Below, one piece after another: positions 54,666-63,632 of a stretch of 64,000 bases of DNA. The translations under genes and the position numbers were made by a program. Source of the stretch: JAWLBY01 sp041687455 (GTDB taxonomy: Bacteria > Pseudomonadota > Gammaproteobacteria > Xanthomonadales > Xanthomonadaceae); contig JAWLBY010000017.1 in assembly GCA_041687455.1 (NCBI GenBank), positions 26,579-90,578 on the forward strand. The letters are read 5' to 3'. The notes under the pieces are model-generated. The model was not told the DNA's origin and did no database searches. It worked only from the letters and a program-made list of their open reading frames with translations. Within the stretch, counting starts at the first letter, position 1. The number at the start of each line of letters is the position of its first letter.

Positions 54666-56156
54666 ATGACCCAACCGTATCTCCGACGCTCGCGTGTGTT
54701 GCCGGCCGTGCTGGCGGTGCTGGTGATCGCCGCCGCGCTCGCCTCGCTGCTGTGGTGGCGCGGCAGCGACGAACGCGACGGTGCAGCGCTGCGCACCGCC
54801 ACCGTCGATCGCGGCGACGTGCGGGTCGTGGTGGCCGCGGCGGGCAACCTGGCCGCGGTATCGACGGTCGATGTCGGCACCCAGGTGTCGGGCCAGTTGA
54901 TCGACCTGCCGGGCGACTTCAACCAGCAGGTGCAGGCCGGCGACGTGATCGCCCGGATCGATCCGCAGCCGTTCGAGGGCCGTCTGCAGCAGGCCCGTGC
55001 CGATCTGGCCAGCGCGCAGGCCGGGCTGGCCTCGGCACAGGCGCAGCTCGCCGAAGCGCGGCAGTTGCGGGCCCAGGCCGAACGTGAGCTGCAACGGCGG
55101 CACTCGATCCAGGCGCGTGGGTTGATTTCCGCGGCCGATGTCGACGCCGCCGAGGTCGCCGTCGAGCAGACCGCTGCGCGCGTGCAGGTCGCGCAGGCCG
55201 CGATCCGCAGCGCCGAGGCCGGCGTTGCACAACGCCGCGCCGCGCTCGAGAACGCCGAATTCGATCTCGAGCGAACCGTGATCCGCTCGCCGGTGAACGG
55301 CGTGGTGATCGCCCGCAATGTCTCGCGCGGCCAGACCGTCGCCGCCAGCCTGCAGACGCCGGTGCTGTTCCAGATCGCCGAGGACCTGAGCCAGATGCAG
55401 ATCGTGCTGGCGATCGACGAGGCCGACGTCGGCCAGGTCCGGCCCGGCCAGGCCGCGCGCTTCAACGTCGACGCGTATCCGCAGCGGACCTTCCGCGGTG
55501 TCGTCGAACAGGTCCGACTGGCGGCGACCAATGTCTCCAACGTGATCACCTACCCGGTCGTGATCGCGGTCGCCAACGAGGATCTGACGCTGTTGCCCGG
55601 CATGACTGCCAATGCCGAGATCGAGATCAGCTCGCGCCGCGACGTGCTGCGGATTCCGAATGCGGCGCTGCGCTTTGCACCAAGCGCCGATCCCGGCACG
55701 CCGTTCGGTCCCGCCTCGAGCGGCCGCACGACGGCGCCGGCCGAGGCACCGGGCGGCCCGGCCGCCTGGGTCGCCGAGCTGAGCAGCGAACTGTCGCTCG
55801 ACGACACGCAGCAGCGCCGGCTGCAGGAACTGCTGGCCGTCGGCCGCGACGGTGCCGGCGCCAACGGCGAGCGCAGCGACCCGACCCAGCTCGAACAGCG
55901 CCGCCGCGAACGCTTCGAGCAGGTACTGGCGACCTTCACGCAGGAACTCGATCCGGCGCAGCAGGCGGCGCTGGCGCAATGGCAGCAGCGCCGCGCGCAG
56001 ACCCGCGCGGCAACCGTCTACGTGCCCGAGCGTGGCACCCCGGCCCCGCGCCGGGTCCGGCTCGGCATCGGTGACGGCCAGTTCACCGAACTGGTCGCCG
56101 GCCCGTTGGCCGCCGGCGACGCGGTCGTGACCGGCTATGCCGCACCCGGGCGCTGA
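54666..56156 (+). CDS. MacA-like periplasmic adaptor
   Basis: A 496-residue membrane fusion protein with an N-terminal membrane anchor (residues about 12-30), lipoyl halves (GQLIDLPGDFNQQVQAGDVIARIDPQPFEGRL and VIRSPVNGVVIARNVSRGQTV), a helical hairpin, beta-barrel domain and an unusual insert of about 110 residues (about 345-460) rich in Gln, Arg and Glu, not found in E. coli MacA. AGGAG precedes ATG 54666. Followed directly by the MacB-like ATPase and permease genes. Confidence 0.88.
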   Translation: MTQPYLRRSRVLPAVLAVLVIAAALASLLWWRGSDERDGAALRTATVDRGDVRVVVAAAGNLAAVSTVDVGTQVSGQLIDLPGDFNQQVQAGDVIARIDPQPFEGRLQQARADLASAQAGLASAQAQLAEARQLRAQAERELQRRHSIQARGLISAADVDAAEVAVEQTAARVQVAQAAIRSAEAGVAQRRAALENAEFDLERTVIRSPVNGVVIARNVSRGQTVAASLQTPVLFQIAEDLSQMQIVLAIDEADVGQVRPGQAARFNVDAYPQRTFRGVVEQVRLAATNVSNVITYPVVIAVANEDLTLLPGMTANAEIEISSRRDVLRIPNAALRFAPSADPGTPFGPASSGRTTAPAEAPGGPAAWVAELSSELSLDDTQQRRLQELLAVGRDGAGANGERSDPTQLEQRRRERFEQVLATFTQELDPAQQAALAQWQQRRAQTRAATVYVPERGTPAPRRVRLGIGDGQFTELVAGPLAAGDAVVTGYAAPGR

Positions 56157-56157
56157 C

Positions 56158-56913
56158 ATGCCGCCGCGCGCTCCGGCATCGATCCACGACGCGACCGCCG
56201 GCGCGCCGGCGGTCGAGCTGATCGACGTCGACAAGGTGTTCGCCGCCGGTACGCCGGCCGAAGTGCGCGCGCTGAGCGGTGTCACGCTGACGATCGAGCG
56301 CGGCGAATACGTCGCCGTGGTCGGCGCTTCCGGGTCCGGCAAGTCGACCCTGATGAACCTGATCGGATGCCTCGATGCGCCGACCTCCGGCACCGTGCGC
56401 AGCAACGGCGTCGACATCGGCACGCTCGATGCGGGCGAGCGCGCGCGCCTGCGACTGGCCGGCATCGGCTTCGTGTTCCAGAGCTTCCAGTTGCTGCCGC
56501 GAATGAGCGCACTGCAGAACGTGATGCTGCCGCTGGCCTACGCCGGCGTGCCGCGCACCGAGCGGTTGCCGCGGGCACAGGCGGCGCTGTCCCGGGTCGG
56601 ACTCGCCGATCGCGGTCATCACCGGCCGACCGAGCTGTCCGGCGGCCAGCAGCAGCGCGTCGCGATCGCGCGCGCATTGATCAACGACCCGGCGCTGCTG
56701 CTGGCCGACGAACCGACCGGCGCGCTCGACTCGCGCACCGGCAGCGAAGTGCTGGAGCTGTTCGATCGGCTGCACGACAGCGGCCGCACGATCGTGCTGA
56801 TCACCCACGATGCGGCGGTCGCCGCGCGTGCCCGGCGGATCTGCACGATGGCCGACGGCCGGATCGTCGACGATCGCCGCAATGAATCCGCTGCCACGGA
56901 GTCGCCGGCATGA
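56158..56913 (+). CDS. MacB-like ABC ATPase
   Basis: A 251-residue ATPase: Walker A GASGSGKST, Q-loop FVFQSFQLLPR, signature LSGGQQQRVAIARAL, Walker B LLLADEPTGALDS, H-loop LITHD. It is encoded separately from the permease, unlike E. coli MacB, in which the two are fused. ATG 56158 lies two bases after the adaptor stop; the 3' end overlaps the permease start (ATGA). Confidence 0.92.
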   Translation: MPPRAPASIHDATAGAPAVELIDVDKVFAAGTPAEVRALSGVTLTIERGEYVAVVGASGSGKSTLMNLIGCLDAPTSGTVRSNGVDIGTLDAGERARLRLAGIGFVFQSFQLLPRMSALQNVMLPLAYAGVPRTERLPRAQAALSRVGLADRGHHRPTELSGGQQQRVAIARALINDPALLLADEPTGALDSRTGSEVLELFDRLHDSGRTIVLITHDAAVAARARRICTMADGRIVDDRRNESAATESPA

Positions 56914-58142
56914 ATGCGTTCGACATCGCCAGCGCCGCGTTCGATGCGATCCGCGCCAACTGGATGCGCAGCGTGCTGACCGCGCTCGGCGTCATCATCG
57001 GCATCGCTGCCGTCATCATCATGGTGTCGGTCGGCCAGGGCACGCAGAAGCGCCTCGACGAGACGATCGCGCGGCTCGGCTCGAACCGGATCGAGGTGTT
57101 CTCGTCGGCCGGCGTCGCCGGCGGCGCACGGCTCGGTGCCGGTAGCCAGCCGACCCTGACCGAGGGCGACCTCGAAGCGATCCGGCAGGAGATTCCGCAG
57201 GTCCGGCATGCCGCCGCGACGGTGCGCGGCAGCGGCCAGGCAGTGGCCGGCAACACCAACTGGTCGAGCCCGCTGTACGGCGTCAACGAGGACTGGTTCG
57301 CCGTCAACGGCGCGCACCCGGTGCTCGGCGACGGCTTCCAGCCGCAGGACTACGCCGGCGCGACCCGTGTCGTGCTGATCGGCGAGACGGCGCGGCGCAA
57401 CCTGTTCGGCAGCGAGGACCCGGTCGGCACCACGATCCGCATCCAGCGCGTGCCGTTCCGCGTTGCCGGCGTGCTGAACGAGCGCGGCCAGGCCGGTTTC
57501 GGCGGCGACCAGGACGATCTGCTGGTGGTGCCGATGTCGACCGCCAAGCGACGCCTGCTCGGCAGCGCCGGTTTCCGGCCCGATGCCGTGCAGCAGATCT
57601 CGCTGTCGGTCGCGCGTACCGAGGACCTGAAGTTCGTCGAGACCGAAGTCGCTGCGCTGCTGCGCCAGCGGCATCGGATCCAGCCCGGCCAGAGCGACGA
57701 CTTCGGCGTCCGCAACATGACCGAGATGGTATCGGCGCGCACCGAAACGACCCGCCTGATGTCGGCGCTGCTCGGTGCGGTCGCGATCGTGTCGCTGATC
57801 GTCGGCGGCATCGGCATCATGAACATCATGCTGGTGTCGGTCACCGAGCGGATCCGCGAAATCGGCCTGCGGCTCGCGATCGGCGCCACCCCGCGCGAGA
57901 TCCGGCTGCAGTTCCTCGCAGAGTCGATGGGCATCTCGCTGGCCGGCGGCGCGATCGGCATCGCGATCGGCATCGTCGGCACGCTGGTCGTGGCGCGCGT
58001 GTCGGCGCTGCCGGTCGCGTTCGGACTCGACGTCGTGCTGCTCGCGACGCTGTCGGCGGTCGCGACCGGGCTGTTCTTCGGCTACTACCCGGCGCACCGC
58101 GCGAGCCAGCTCGATCCGATCGAGGCACTGCGGCACGAGTGA
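56910..58142 (+). CDS. MacB-like ABC permease
   Basis: A 410-residue permease: one N-terminal helix (SVLTALGVIIGIAAVIIMVSVG), a periplasmic MacB_PCD domain (about 50-280), three C-terminal helices with GGIGIMNIMLVSVTERIREIGLRLAIGA and the end PAHRASQLDPIEALRHE. Together with the preceding two genes it should form a tripartite exporter with a TolC-like channel, possibly for peptides, haem precursors or antibiotics. Confidence 0.92.
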   Translation: MNAFDIASAAFDAIRANWMRSVLTALGVIIGIAAVIIMVSVGQGTQKRLDETIARLGSNRIEVFSSAGVAGGARLGAGSQPTLTEGDLEAIRQEIPQVRHAAATVRGSGQAVAGNTNWSSPLYGVNEDWFAVNGAHPVLGDGFQPQDYAGATRVVLIGETARRNLFGSEDPVGTTIRIQRVPFRVAGVLNERGQAGFGGDQDDLLVVPMSTAKRRLLGSAGFRPDAVQQISLSVARTEDLKFVETEVAALLRQRHRIQPGQSDDFGVRNMTEMVSARTETTRLMSALLGAVAIVSLIVGGIGIMNIMLVSVTERIREIGLRLAIGATPREIRLQFLAESMGISLAGGAIGIAIGIVGTLVVARVSALPVAFGLDVVLLATLSAVATGLFFGYYPAHRASQLDPIEALRHE

Positions 58143-58154
58143 ATGCCGGCGACG

Positions 58155-60329
58155 TCAGAGACTGCCGGCCTCGCTGCGCTCGCTGTCGGAACACGCCCAC
58201 TGCCGCTCGACCATCAGCTCGAACTGCTCCACCGTCATCGGCATGCCGAGCAGGAAGCCCTGCGCAATGTCACAGCCGGCCCGGGACAGCCACTCGAGCG
58301 TCAGATCGTCCTCGATGCCCTCGGCGGTGACTTCGGCGCCGAGTTCGTGGGCGAGCTTGATCGTCGCGCGCACGATCGCCTGGTCCGCCTGCGACTTCCG
58401 CACCGACGTGACGAACGACTGATCGATCTTCAGCTCGTCCGGACTCAGTCGCTGCAGGTTGGCCAGCGACGAATGGCCGGTGCCAAAGTCGTCGACCGAG
58501 ATCCGGATGCCATGCCGGCGCAGCATCGTGGTCGACTCGACCACCCGCGACGGGTCATGCATCACGTCGGTTTCGGTGACTTCGAGGATCAGCCGATCGG
58601 CCACGCCTCTGCTGTCGGCGACAATCGCGTCGGCCATTGCCGGGTCGGCGAGGTCGTTGGCCGAGACATTGACCGACAAGCTCAGCATCCAGCCCTGCTG
58701 CTGCCACTCGCGACAGTGCACGATCGCGCGGCGAATCAGGTACAGGCTCATCTCGCCGATCACGCCGACCTGCTCGGCCAGCGGCACGAACGCGCCCGGC
58801 GACAGCGCACCGTGCCGCGGGTGCTGCCAGCGCACCAGCAGTTCGGCGCCGATGCAGCGCCGCGCCGCCAGGCCGATCTTCGGCTGCAACGCATAACCGA
58901 GCTCGCCCTGCGCGATCGCCTGGCGCAGCTCGGTCATCAGCGTCAACTGGCGCGGGTCCGGCTCGAGTTCGGCCTGGTACACGCGAGCCATCGCCACGTC
59001 GCGCTGGGCGGCATCACCAGCGAGGCTCGCGGCGCGAACCAGCGCGTCGAAGTCTTCGCCATGCTCCGGATGCAGTGCAATGCCGATCCGACAGTGCAGT
59101 TCCATCGGCAGTTCGCCGACCAGGATCGGCTGCTGCACCGCAGCGGCGGCGCACTGCCAGGCGAGCCCGGCGGCGTCGGCGTCGGCGATACCGTCGATGA
59201 CCAGCAGCAGGCTGCCCGGACCGGCGGCGGCCAACCGTTCGAAACCGAACCGGTCGCGCAGGCGCTCGGCCACCGCGCGCCGCGCCTGGTCGCCGACCGC
59301 CTCGCCGGCAATGTTCTCGATGATCTCGAGTCCGAGCAGGTTGATCCGCAGCAAGGCGTAATGCTGTTCCGCGGTGCGCCGACGCACCCGCAGGCGTCGG
59401 GCCAGTGCGCTGCGCGTCTGCAGGCCGGTCGCCGCGTCGACCGCTGTCTCCGCATGCCGGCGCATCGTCCACGAGCGGGCCGCCACCAGCACCACCAGCG
59501 CCAGCATCGGCAACCCGAGCCAGACCAGCCACGGCATCGCCGGCGTGCCGGACGACAGCCTGCCGAGCCACTTCAGGTACAACCGATCGTGTTCGCCGCT
59601 GCGCCGCACCTCGCGCAGTGCGGCGTCGAGCGTATCGCGCAGGGCGACCCGATCCGCTCGCACCGCCAGCGCGTAACTGCGCTCGAGAAACGGCGGGCTG
59701 ATCGCGACCACCGAATCGAGCCGATCGCCGGCGATCGTGTGATAGCCGATGCCGGCCGGCAGCAACGCGTAGTCGGCGTCGCCACGCACGACCGCCCGCA
59801 CTGCGTCGGCCTCGACATCCACCAGATGCGGTTCGACGCCGTCGATCGCCTGCAGCGCTTCAGCGGCCAGGCCGGCATGCTGCACGGCGACGCGCCGACC
59901 GCGCAGTGCCTCCAGCGATCCGATGTACTCGCTGTCGGAATGGCCGAACACCAGGTGATAGCGCACCAGCAACGGTTCGGTGAACAGAAAGCGCCGGCTG
60001 CGCGCATCGGACACGAACATCGGCACGACGTCGATGTCGCCGCCTTCGAGCCGTTGCTGTACGCGCCCCCATTCGTCGAACTCGACCCGCAGCGCGAAGC
60101 CCGCGCGCTCGGCGACCGTTCGCATCAGTTCGACGTCGAAGCCATCCGGTCCGTCGGGACCGATGAAATGGTACGGCGCATATCGCGGATCGCCGCCCAT
60201 CACCAGCGAGTCGCGCGCGTCGGCGGTCGCGATCAGCAACCACGACGCAAGGCCGATCGCCATGAATCGCAGTCGATCCGGCAGTCGCTGCCTGCCACCC
60301 TGCCCGACGCTCGTTGATTGCCGCGCCAT
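58155..60329 (-). CDS. Periplasmic solute-binding sensor with degenerate GGDEF and EAL domain
   Basis: A 724-residue cyclic di-GMP signalling protein. Residues 1-40 hold a signal peptide or anchor; 40-260 is an SBP_bac_3 sensor (GGDPRYAPYHFIGPDGPDGFDVELM); a helix at about 280-300; a GGDEF fold lacking the signature (GPGSLLLVIDG in its place); and an EAL domain with AELLVRWQHP (ELL in place of EAL), NVSAND, LEVTETDV, SVDDFGTGHSS, DELKIDQSFV and AEGIED. Catalytic metal residues of EAL are kept, so phosphodiesterase activity is likely. ATG 60329 was chosen over the earlier one at 60473, which has no signal peptide near its start. Confidence 0.88.
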   Translation of the reverse strand: MARQSTSVGQGGRQRLPDRLRFMAIGLASWLLIATADARDSLVMGGDPRYAPYHFIGPDGPDGFDVELMRTVAERAGFALRVEFDEWGRVQQRLEGGDIDVVPMFVSDARSRRFLFTEPLLVRYHLVFGHSDSEYIGSLEALRGRRVAVQHAGLAAEALQAIDGVEPHLVDVEADAVRAVVRGDADYALLPAGIGYHTIAGDRLDSVVAISPPFLERSYALAVRADRVALRDTLDAALREVRRSGEHDRLYLKWLGRLSSGTPAMPWLVWLGLPMLALVVLVAARSWTMRRHAETAVDAATGLQTRSALARRLRVRRRTAEQHYALLRINLLGLEIIENIAGEAVGDQARRAVAERLRDRFGFERLAAAGPGSLLLVIDGIADADAAGLAWQCAAAAVQQPILVGELPMELHCRIGIALHPEHGEDFDALVRAASLAGDAAQRDVAMARVYQAELEPDPRQLTLMTELRQAIAQGELGYALQPKIGLAARRCIGAELLVRWQHPRHGALSPGAFVPLAEQVGVIGEMSLYLIRRAIVHCREWQQQGWMLSLSVNVSANDLADPAMADAIVADSRGVADRLILEVTETDVMHDPSRVVESTTMLRRHGIRISVDDFGTGHSSLANLQRLSPDELKIDQSFVTSVRKSQADQAIVRATIKLAHELGAEVTAEGIEDDLTLEWLSRAGCDIAQGFLLGMPMTVEQFELMVERQWACSDSERSEAGSL

Positions 60330-60589
60330 CGACACCCCCGATCCAGGATCGGACGGATTCGGAGTGCCCGATCCCGTCCGGACAGTCACATCGGCGTCGC
60401 GGCCGACCGGTACCGATCCGGTCGAACCGCGACGACACTTGCCGGTTCGATCGACCGCCGCGTGCCGGAGCACACGAAGGTCGACTCCAGTCAGGTGTCG
60501 TCAGGGCGCAGCATATCGCATGCACCGGCACTCGCGTGGCCGCGAGCGCCAGTGCTGGTCACGGCACTGTGCGCATGGCGGGCCCGCCG

Positions 60590-61171
60590 CTACTGCGGTG
60601 CGATCGTCGCCGCGCTGACGCTGGCCTGGCCATCGCGCACCTCGAAGCGGAACCTCAGGCGCAGGCTGTACGGACGCGTCTCGACGATGCCGCGAAGCAC
60701 CGAATCGGCTTCGCCGTCTCCGTCTTCGTCGGGGCCGTCGATCCAGCCGGCGATCTGCAGCGGCTGGAAGCGCCACTGCTGCAGCGCATCGCGCAGGCTG
60801 CCCCGGAAGGCATCCGGACAATCCGCGCACAGCAACGGCGGTTGCGGATCGCCGACGTCGAGCGCAAAGACCCGGCCATCGGTATCGATGCTGACCAGCG
60901 CGCCGATTTCGAACGGCGGCAATTCGCGATCGATCAGCGCCCCCGGATAGGCCGGCAACGGATTGTCCGGCAGCGGATCAGGCGGCGACGCAATCGACTG
61001 CCCGGCCGCAAGCTCGTGACGGCCCTCACCGCCCGGCAGCTCGGCGCGATAGCTGACCTCACCGGACAGCGTCGAAGCCGGCCGATCAACCGGCGCCGGC
61101 CGTGTCGCACATCCGCTCGACAACAGCACGGCGAGCACACCGGCACCAGACACCACGTAGCGAACGATCAT
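60590..61171 (-). CDS. Lipoprotein with TonB C-terminal-like domain
   Basis: A 193-residue lipoprotein with lipobox LLSSGC near residue 20. The C-terminal part (VSIDTDGRVFALDVGDPQPP through LRDALQQWRFQPL) resembles the TonB C-terminal fold, with an extra loop holding a cysteine pair (LLCADCPDA). ATG 61171 begins the hydrophobic signal peptide; earlier residues in the frame are not typical. Function unknown; TonB-like domains without a membrane helix occur in several envelope proteins. Confidence 0.7.
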   Translation of the reverse strand: MIVRYVVSGAGVLAVLLSSGCATRPAPVDRPASTLSGEVSYRAELPGGEGRHELAAGQSIASPPDPLPDNPLPAYPGALIDRELPPFEIGALVSIDTDGRVFALDVGDPQPPLLCADCPDAFRGSLRDALQQWRFQPLQIAGWIDGPDEDGDGEADSVLRGIVETRPYSLRLRFRFEVRDGQASVSAATIAPQ

Positions 61172-61421
61172 CTCGGGATTCCTGTGTGACCAGCGCAATC
61201 GGGACACCCAAGCCGAGAGCACCGGCCAAATCCTGCATGCTGAACGAATGACCCCGTCCCGCAAACTCCATGATGGCCCGAGCGCACGACGCTCATCGCA
61301 AGACCGATGTCACGACCGAAACCGATCTCGCTACGCCGCGAATCAAACTTTCTCGGCTTCAGTTGATGGAGTCCATACACGCGCAGTTAGTCATCGCATG
61401 CGAGGTGCTGCCACTGTCTGA

Positions 61422-61730
61422 TCATCGCTCGACCAGGTGAACGACGCGAGCATACACCCACACGATTGGGGCGGCCGCAAGAGCACCCCCAGCGATGAAG
61501 GCAGCGAAGGCAGCGATGCCACCGAATGCTGCACCCGCATGGAAGAGCGCCATGAACGCCGCGAAGACTGGAACCTGCGTAAAGAGCGCAACGAAGGGCA
61601 GGAAGAACAGCCAGCCAACGGATAAACGAGTGCCGCAAGACCGACAATGAATATGACGGAGTGGTCCGAGCGACACGAGCCGCAATGCCGAGAATGGCTG
61701 CTTCTTACAACGCGGACATGTTAGACCCAC
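61422..61730 (-). CDS. Small zinc-ribbon membrane protein, probable cassette gene
   Basis: A 102-residue protein starting with a zinc ribbon (TCPRCKK and HCRSCGT, two CxxC pairs 20 residues apart), then two membrane helices. The start is uncertain: GTG 61730 places the zinc ribbon at the N-terminus; a TTG at 61769 adds 13 residues. Its layout (zinc ribbon then membrane helices) resembles the neighbouring 129-residue protein. It is the last minus-strand gene before the apparent end of the cassette array. Confidence 0.55.
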   Translation of the reverse strand: MGLTCPRCKKQPFSALRLVSLGPLRHIHCRSCGTRLSVGWLFFLPFVALFTQVPVFAAFMALFHAGAAFGGIAAFAAFIAGGALAAAPIVWVYARVVHLVER

Positions 61731-61841
61731 GACGAGCGCCACCCTATGGCTAAATAGGGGAGCTCGCAAAGAGACTCAGCAGCGGAAACCAGCCGAGCGA
61801 CCACGGCCTGAGCGTACCAGCCTGAGTCCTTCTCTACGTAG

Positions 61842-61875
61842 GCCGCGATCTGTCCGCTCGAACGCATAGCTAGAT
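61842..61875 (-). other. Degenerate attC-like half site
   Basis: On the minus strand this reads CTAGCTATGCGTTCGAGCGGAC and a following ATCGCGG, closely resembling the left half of the intact attC sites to the right (CAACTATGCGTTCAAGCGGAC). The R box is changed from CAAC to TAGC, and the right half is not found. It may mark a decayed cassette junction. Confidence 0.5.
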
Positions 61876-61890
61876 TGCGAGCCGGCGCAC

Positions 61891-62280
61891 TCATGGCGCA
61901 CCTTTCGGCAATCCGAGGATGACGATGAGGAGGACGACTGCGGCAACAATTGTAGCAGCGAATAGTAGCAGGCGCCGCTGAGCCGCCTTGGCAGACTGCG
62001 GCGCCAGCACTGCCAGTGGGGCGAACCGGAATGCCAAGATTTCGAGTAATGCGCCCGCCGGAACGGCTGCAGCAAGCGGCCACCAATGCGTGCGCCAGGT
62101 GGCGACATTGAGTGCGAGAACGACGATCCCGACCCAGCCCAAGGGAAGAGCGACCGGCAGCCATTTTGGCTCCGACGAGAGGGAGCCACATGAGCTGCAC
62201 TGCGCCGGCCGTGCGGAACTTGAGTGGAACTTGGCGCCACCGCTGACGGCGAGCTCTTGGCAGTTTGGGCACGCGAACAT
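61891..62280 (-). CDS. Small zinc-ribbon membrane protein (integron cassette)
   Basis: A 129-residue protein with an N-terminal zinc ribbon (ACPNCQE and QCSSCGS) and three predicted membrane helices (about 40-60, 65-85, 103-125). It starts 13 bases after the R' box of the attC to the right on the minus strand, the usual place for a cassette gene. Family not recognised. Function unknown; membrane zinc ribbons are common in cassette arrays. Confidence 0.72.
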   Translation of the reverse strand: MFACPNCQELAVSGGAKFHSSSARPAQCSSCGSLSSEPKWLPVALPLGWVGIVVLALNVATWRTHWWPLAAAVPAGALLEILAFRFAPLAVLAPQSAKAAQRRLLLFAATIVAAVVLLIVILGLPKGAP

Positions 62281-62293
62281 GATTAACCCGACA

Positions 62294-62538
62294 ATCTAAC
62301 GAGGATGTAGAAAACGTCCGCGGTCCGAAGCGCGGCCGTTACGGCAGGCAAAAACCGCTCGCCACAGTTGAATTCTGGATGCACTTCGGACCGCTAGCAG
62401 CTCAGAATTCACGTACGGCGCTGCTCCCATGCCCGAGTTCACGGCCGTCAGACTTTTTCTACAGCCTCAACGCCTTGTTAACCGGCCTGCGGCCGAGAGC
62501 AGTCGGTTCATTCGGTCCGCTTGAACGCATAGTTGGGG
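62294..62538 (-). other. attC site 1, with MITE inserted
   Basis: On the minus strand the site starts CCCCAAC-TATGCGTTCAAGCG and ends GTTAGAT, the expected R'' and R' boxes (GTTRRRY). Without the 168-bp insert it would be 77 bp, a usual length for attC. The stop codon of the cassette gene to the right lies one base from its R'' box. Confidence 0.75.
62301..62468. mobile_element. MITE-like element, copy 1 (168 bp)
   Basis: Ends in 18-bp imperfect inverted repeats: GAGGATGTAGAAAACGTC at the left and, in reverse complement, GAGGCTGTAGAAAAAGTC at the right. It holds no gene. Internal palindromes (GCGGTCCGAA / TTCGGACCGC) give it a strong secondary structure. It is about 95% identical to copy 2 at 63640-63807 and starts exactly after the AAC of the attC core. 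Confidence 0.8.
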
Positions 62539-62539
62539 G

Positions 62540-63019
62540 TCATCCGTCGACCGTCGTGTGGCTTGCTTTCCCTGCTTCGAAGTATGCCGTGAACAAGTGC
62601 CCTCCAGGTTCCTCGGGGCATTCGTACGAAACGTCCCACGGCTCCAGAACGTCGCCGCTTTTCGGCACGGTGAAACCTGACAAGGCAAAAGCCTCTTCGC
62701 CGGAACCTGCTAGGGGCCGCCTTAGCCAGCGCTCGTACTCTAAGCTGAGAAGAGGTTTGACCTTCTCGAACAAGACGCCAGGATCGGCCAGGATGTTTCT
62801 AGCGAACTCCTCCTGGGCGGGGCTGGGCCCGGCTGCTCCGGCATCTACCATGATGGAAAGATCATTTCCGTCAAGAACGAGAGAGCACTCCCAGTAATCA
62901 CCGTTCTTCGACGGAAAGAACCCCATACGCCCGAAGAACGGATGGTCGATGTATGCCTCTGGGCCGATGACGAAGAGGCGGATGAGTGTTTTCTTGAGGC
63001 GAGCGAGGAGCTCAATCAT
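62540..63019 (-). CDS. Integron cassette protein of unknown family
   Basis: A 159-residue protein, soluble, with FFPSKNGDYWECSLVLDGNDLSIMVDA near residue 35 and many acidic residues. ATG 63019 lies four bases after the attC R' box (GTTGGGC), and the stop codon one base before the next attC, so this is a complete, typical cassette. An earlier TTG at 63028 falls in the attC core and is rejected. The domain pattern loosely resembles DUF6985-like proteins, but I cannot assign a function. Confidence 0.78.
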   Translation of the reverse strand: MIELLARLKKTLIRLFVIGPEAYIDHPFFGRMGFFPSKNGDYWECSLVLDGNDLSIMVDAGAAGPSPAQEEFARNILADPGVLFEKVKPLLSLEYERWLRRPLAGSGEEAFALSGFTVPKSGDVLEPWDVSYECPEEPGGHLFTAYFEAGKASHTTVDG

Positions 63020-63022
63020 GAC

Positions 63023-63113
63023 GCCCAACGTTAAAGCTCACCCGCGCCGGCTGCCGGACGCATGAGCAAGGCACGGCTGCTTACCCGGCGTCGGGTGCAG
63101 CGCCTAGTTGGGC
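63023..63113 (-). other. attC site 2, intact (91 bp)
   Basis: On the minus strand: GCCCAAC (R''), TAGGCGCTGCACCCGACG on the left arm, and CGGGTGAGCTTTAAC then GTTGGGC (R') on the right arm. The arms are imperfectly complementary with unpaired bases as in integron attC folded single strands. It separates two cassette genes and supports the integron reading for the whole region. Confidence 0.85.
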
Positions 63114-63189
63114 TGCGGACCAGTGCGCCGAAGCACCCGACGCAGGTCATCTCGCCAACCCCAAAACGCTGATGTGGACCACCAATTGT

Positions 63190-63627
63190 TTAGTACACAA
63201 GGACTGCCCCTCGGCCATCCCCGAAAATCATGAGCCAGCGATCTCGTTTACCATCGAGACTTCCTTCATAACCTTCTATCATGTCTGCGCGCGAGAGCGG
63301 GCTGCCAAACATTGCCTGCATATCAGGCAATGCCCAGCCCGCATCCTCGTCTGAGCGCTCAAGCCCAAATGAATTACCCAATTTGCGCAGCGATCCCTCG
63401 CGGCCCTCAAGCATCCAGTAGTGCATTTCGTGGAACAGGTTGTCATTTACCATGCTCGCGTGGGCACTGGCTCTCACATCCGGTGGAAGTGATACTCCCG
63501 TATAGCTGCTGAATCCGTGATCGGCACTGGAGAGCCGAATGACTCTCTGGCTGTATCCGGCGCCGATAGAGAGAAGCAGCGCGCAGCCGACGATGAGTAG
63601 CACTCGAGTCTGTTTGCTCTTACGCAT
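63190..63627 (-). CDS. Integron cassette protein with N-terminal membrane anchor
   Basis: A 145-residue protein with a basic start and one hydrophobic stretch (LLIVGCALLLSIGAGYS), then an extracytoplasmic domain rich in acidic residues. ATG 63627 lies five bases after the R' box GTTGGGC. A longer reading frame starts within the MITE and is rejected. It lies upstream of attC site 2 on the minus strand, with 76 bases between stop and attC. I do not recognise the family. Confidence 0.75.
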   Translation of the reverse strand: MRKSKQTRVLLIVGCALLLSIGAGYSQRVIRLSSADHGFSSYTGVSLPPDVRASAHASMVNDNLFHEMHYWMLEGREGSLRKLGNSFGLERSDEDAGWALPDMQAMFGSPLSRADMIEGYEGSLDGKRDRWLMIFGDGRGAVLVY

Positions 63628-63632
63628 TTGAG

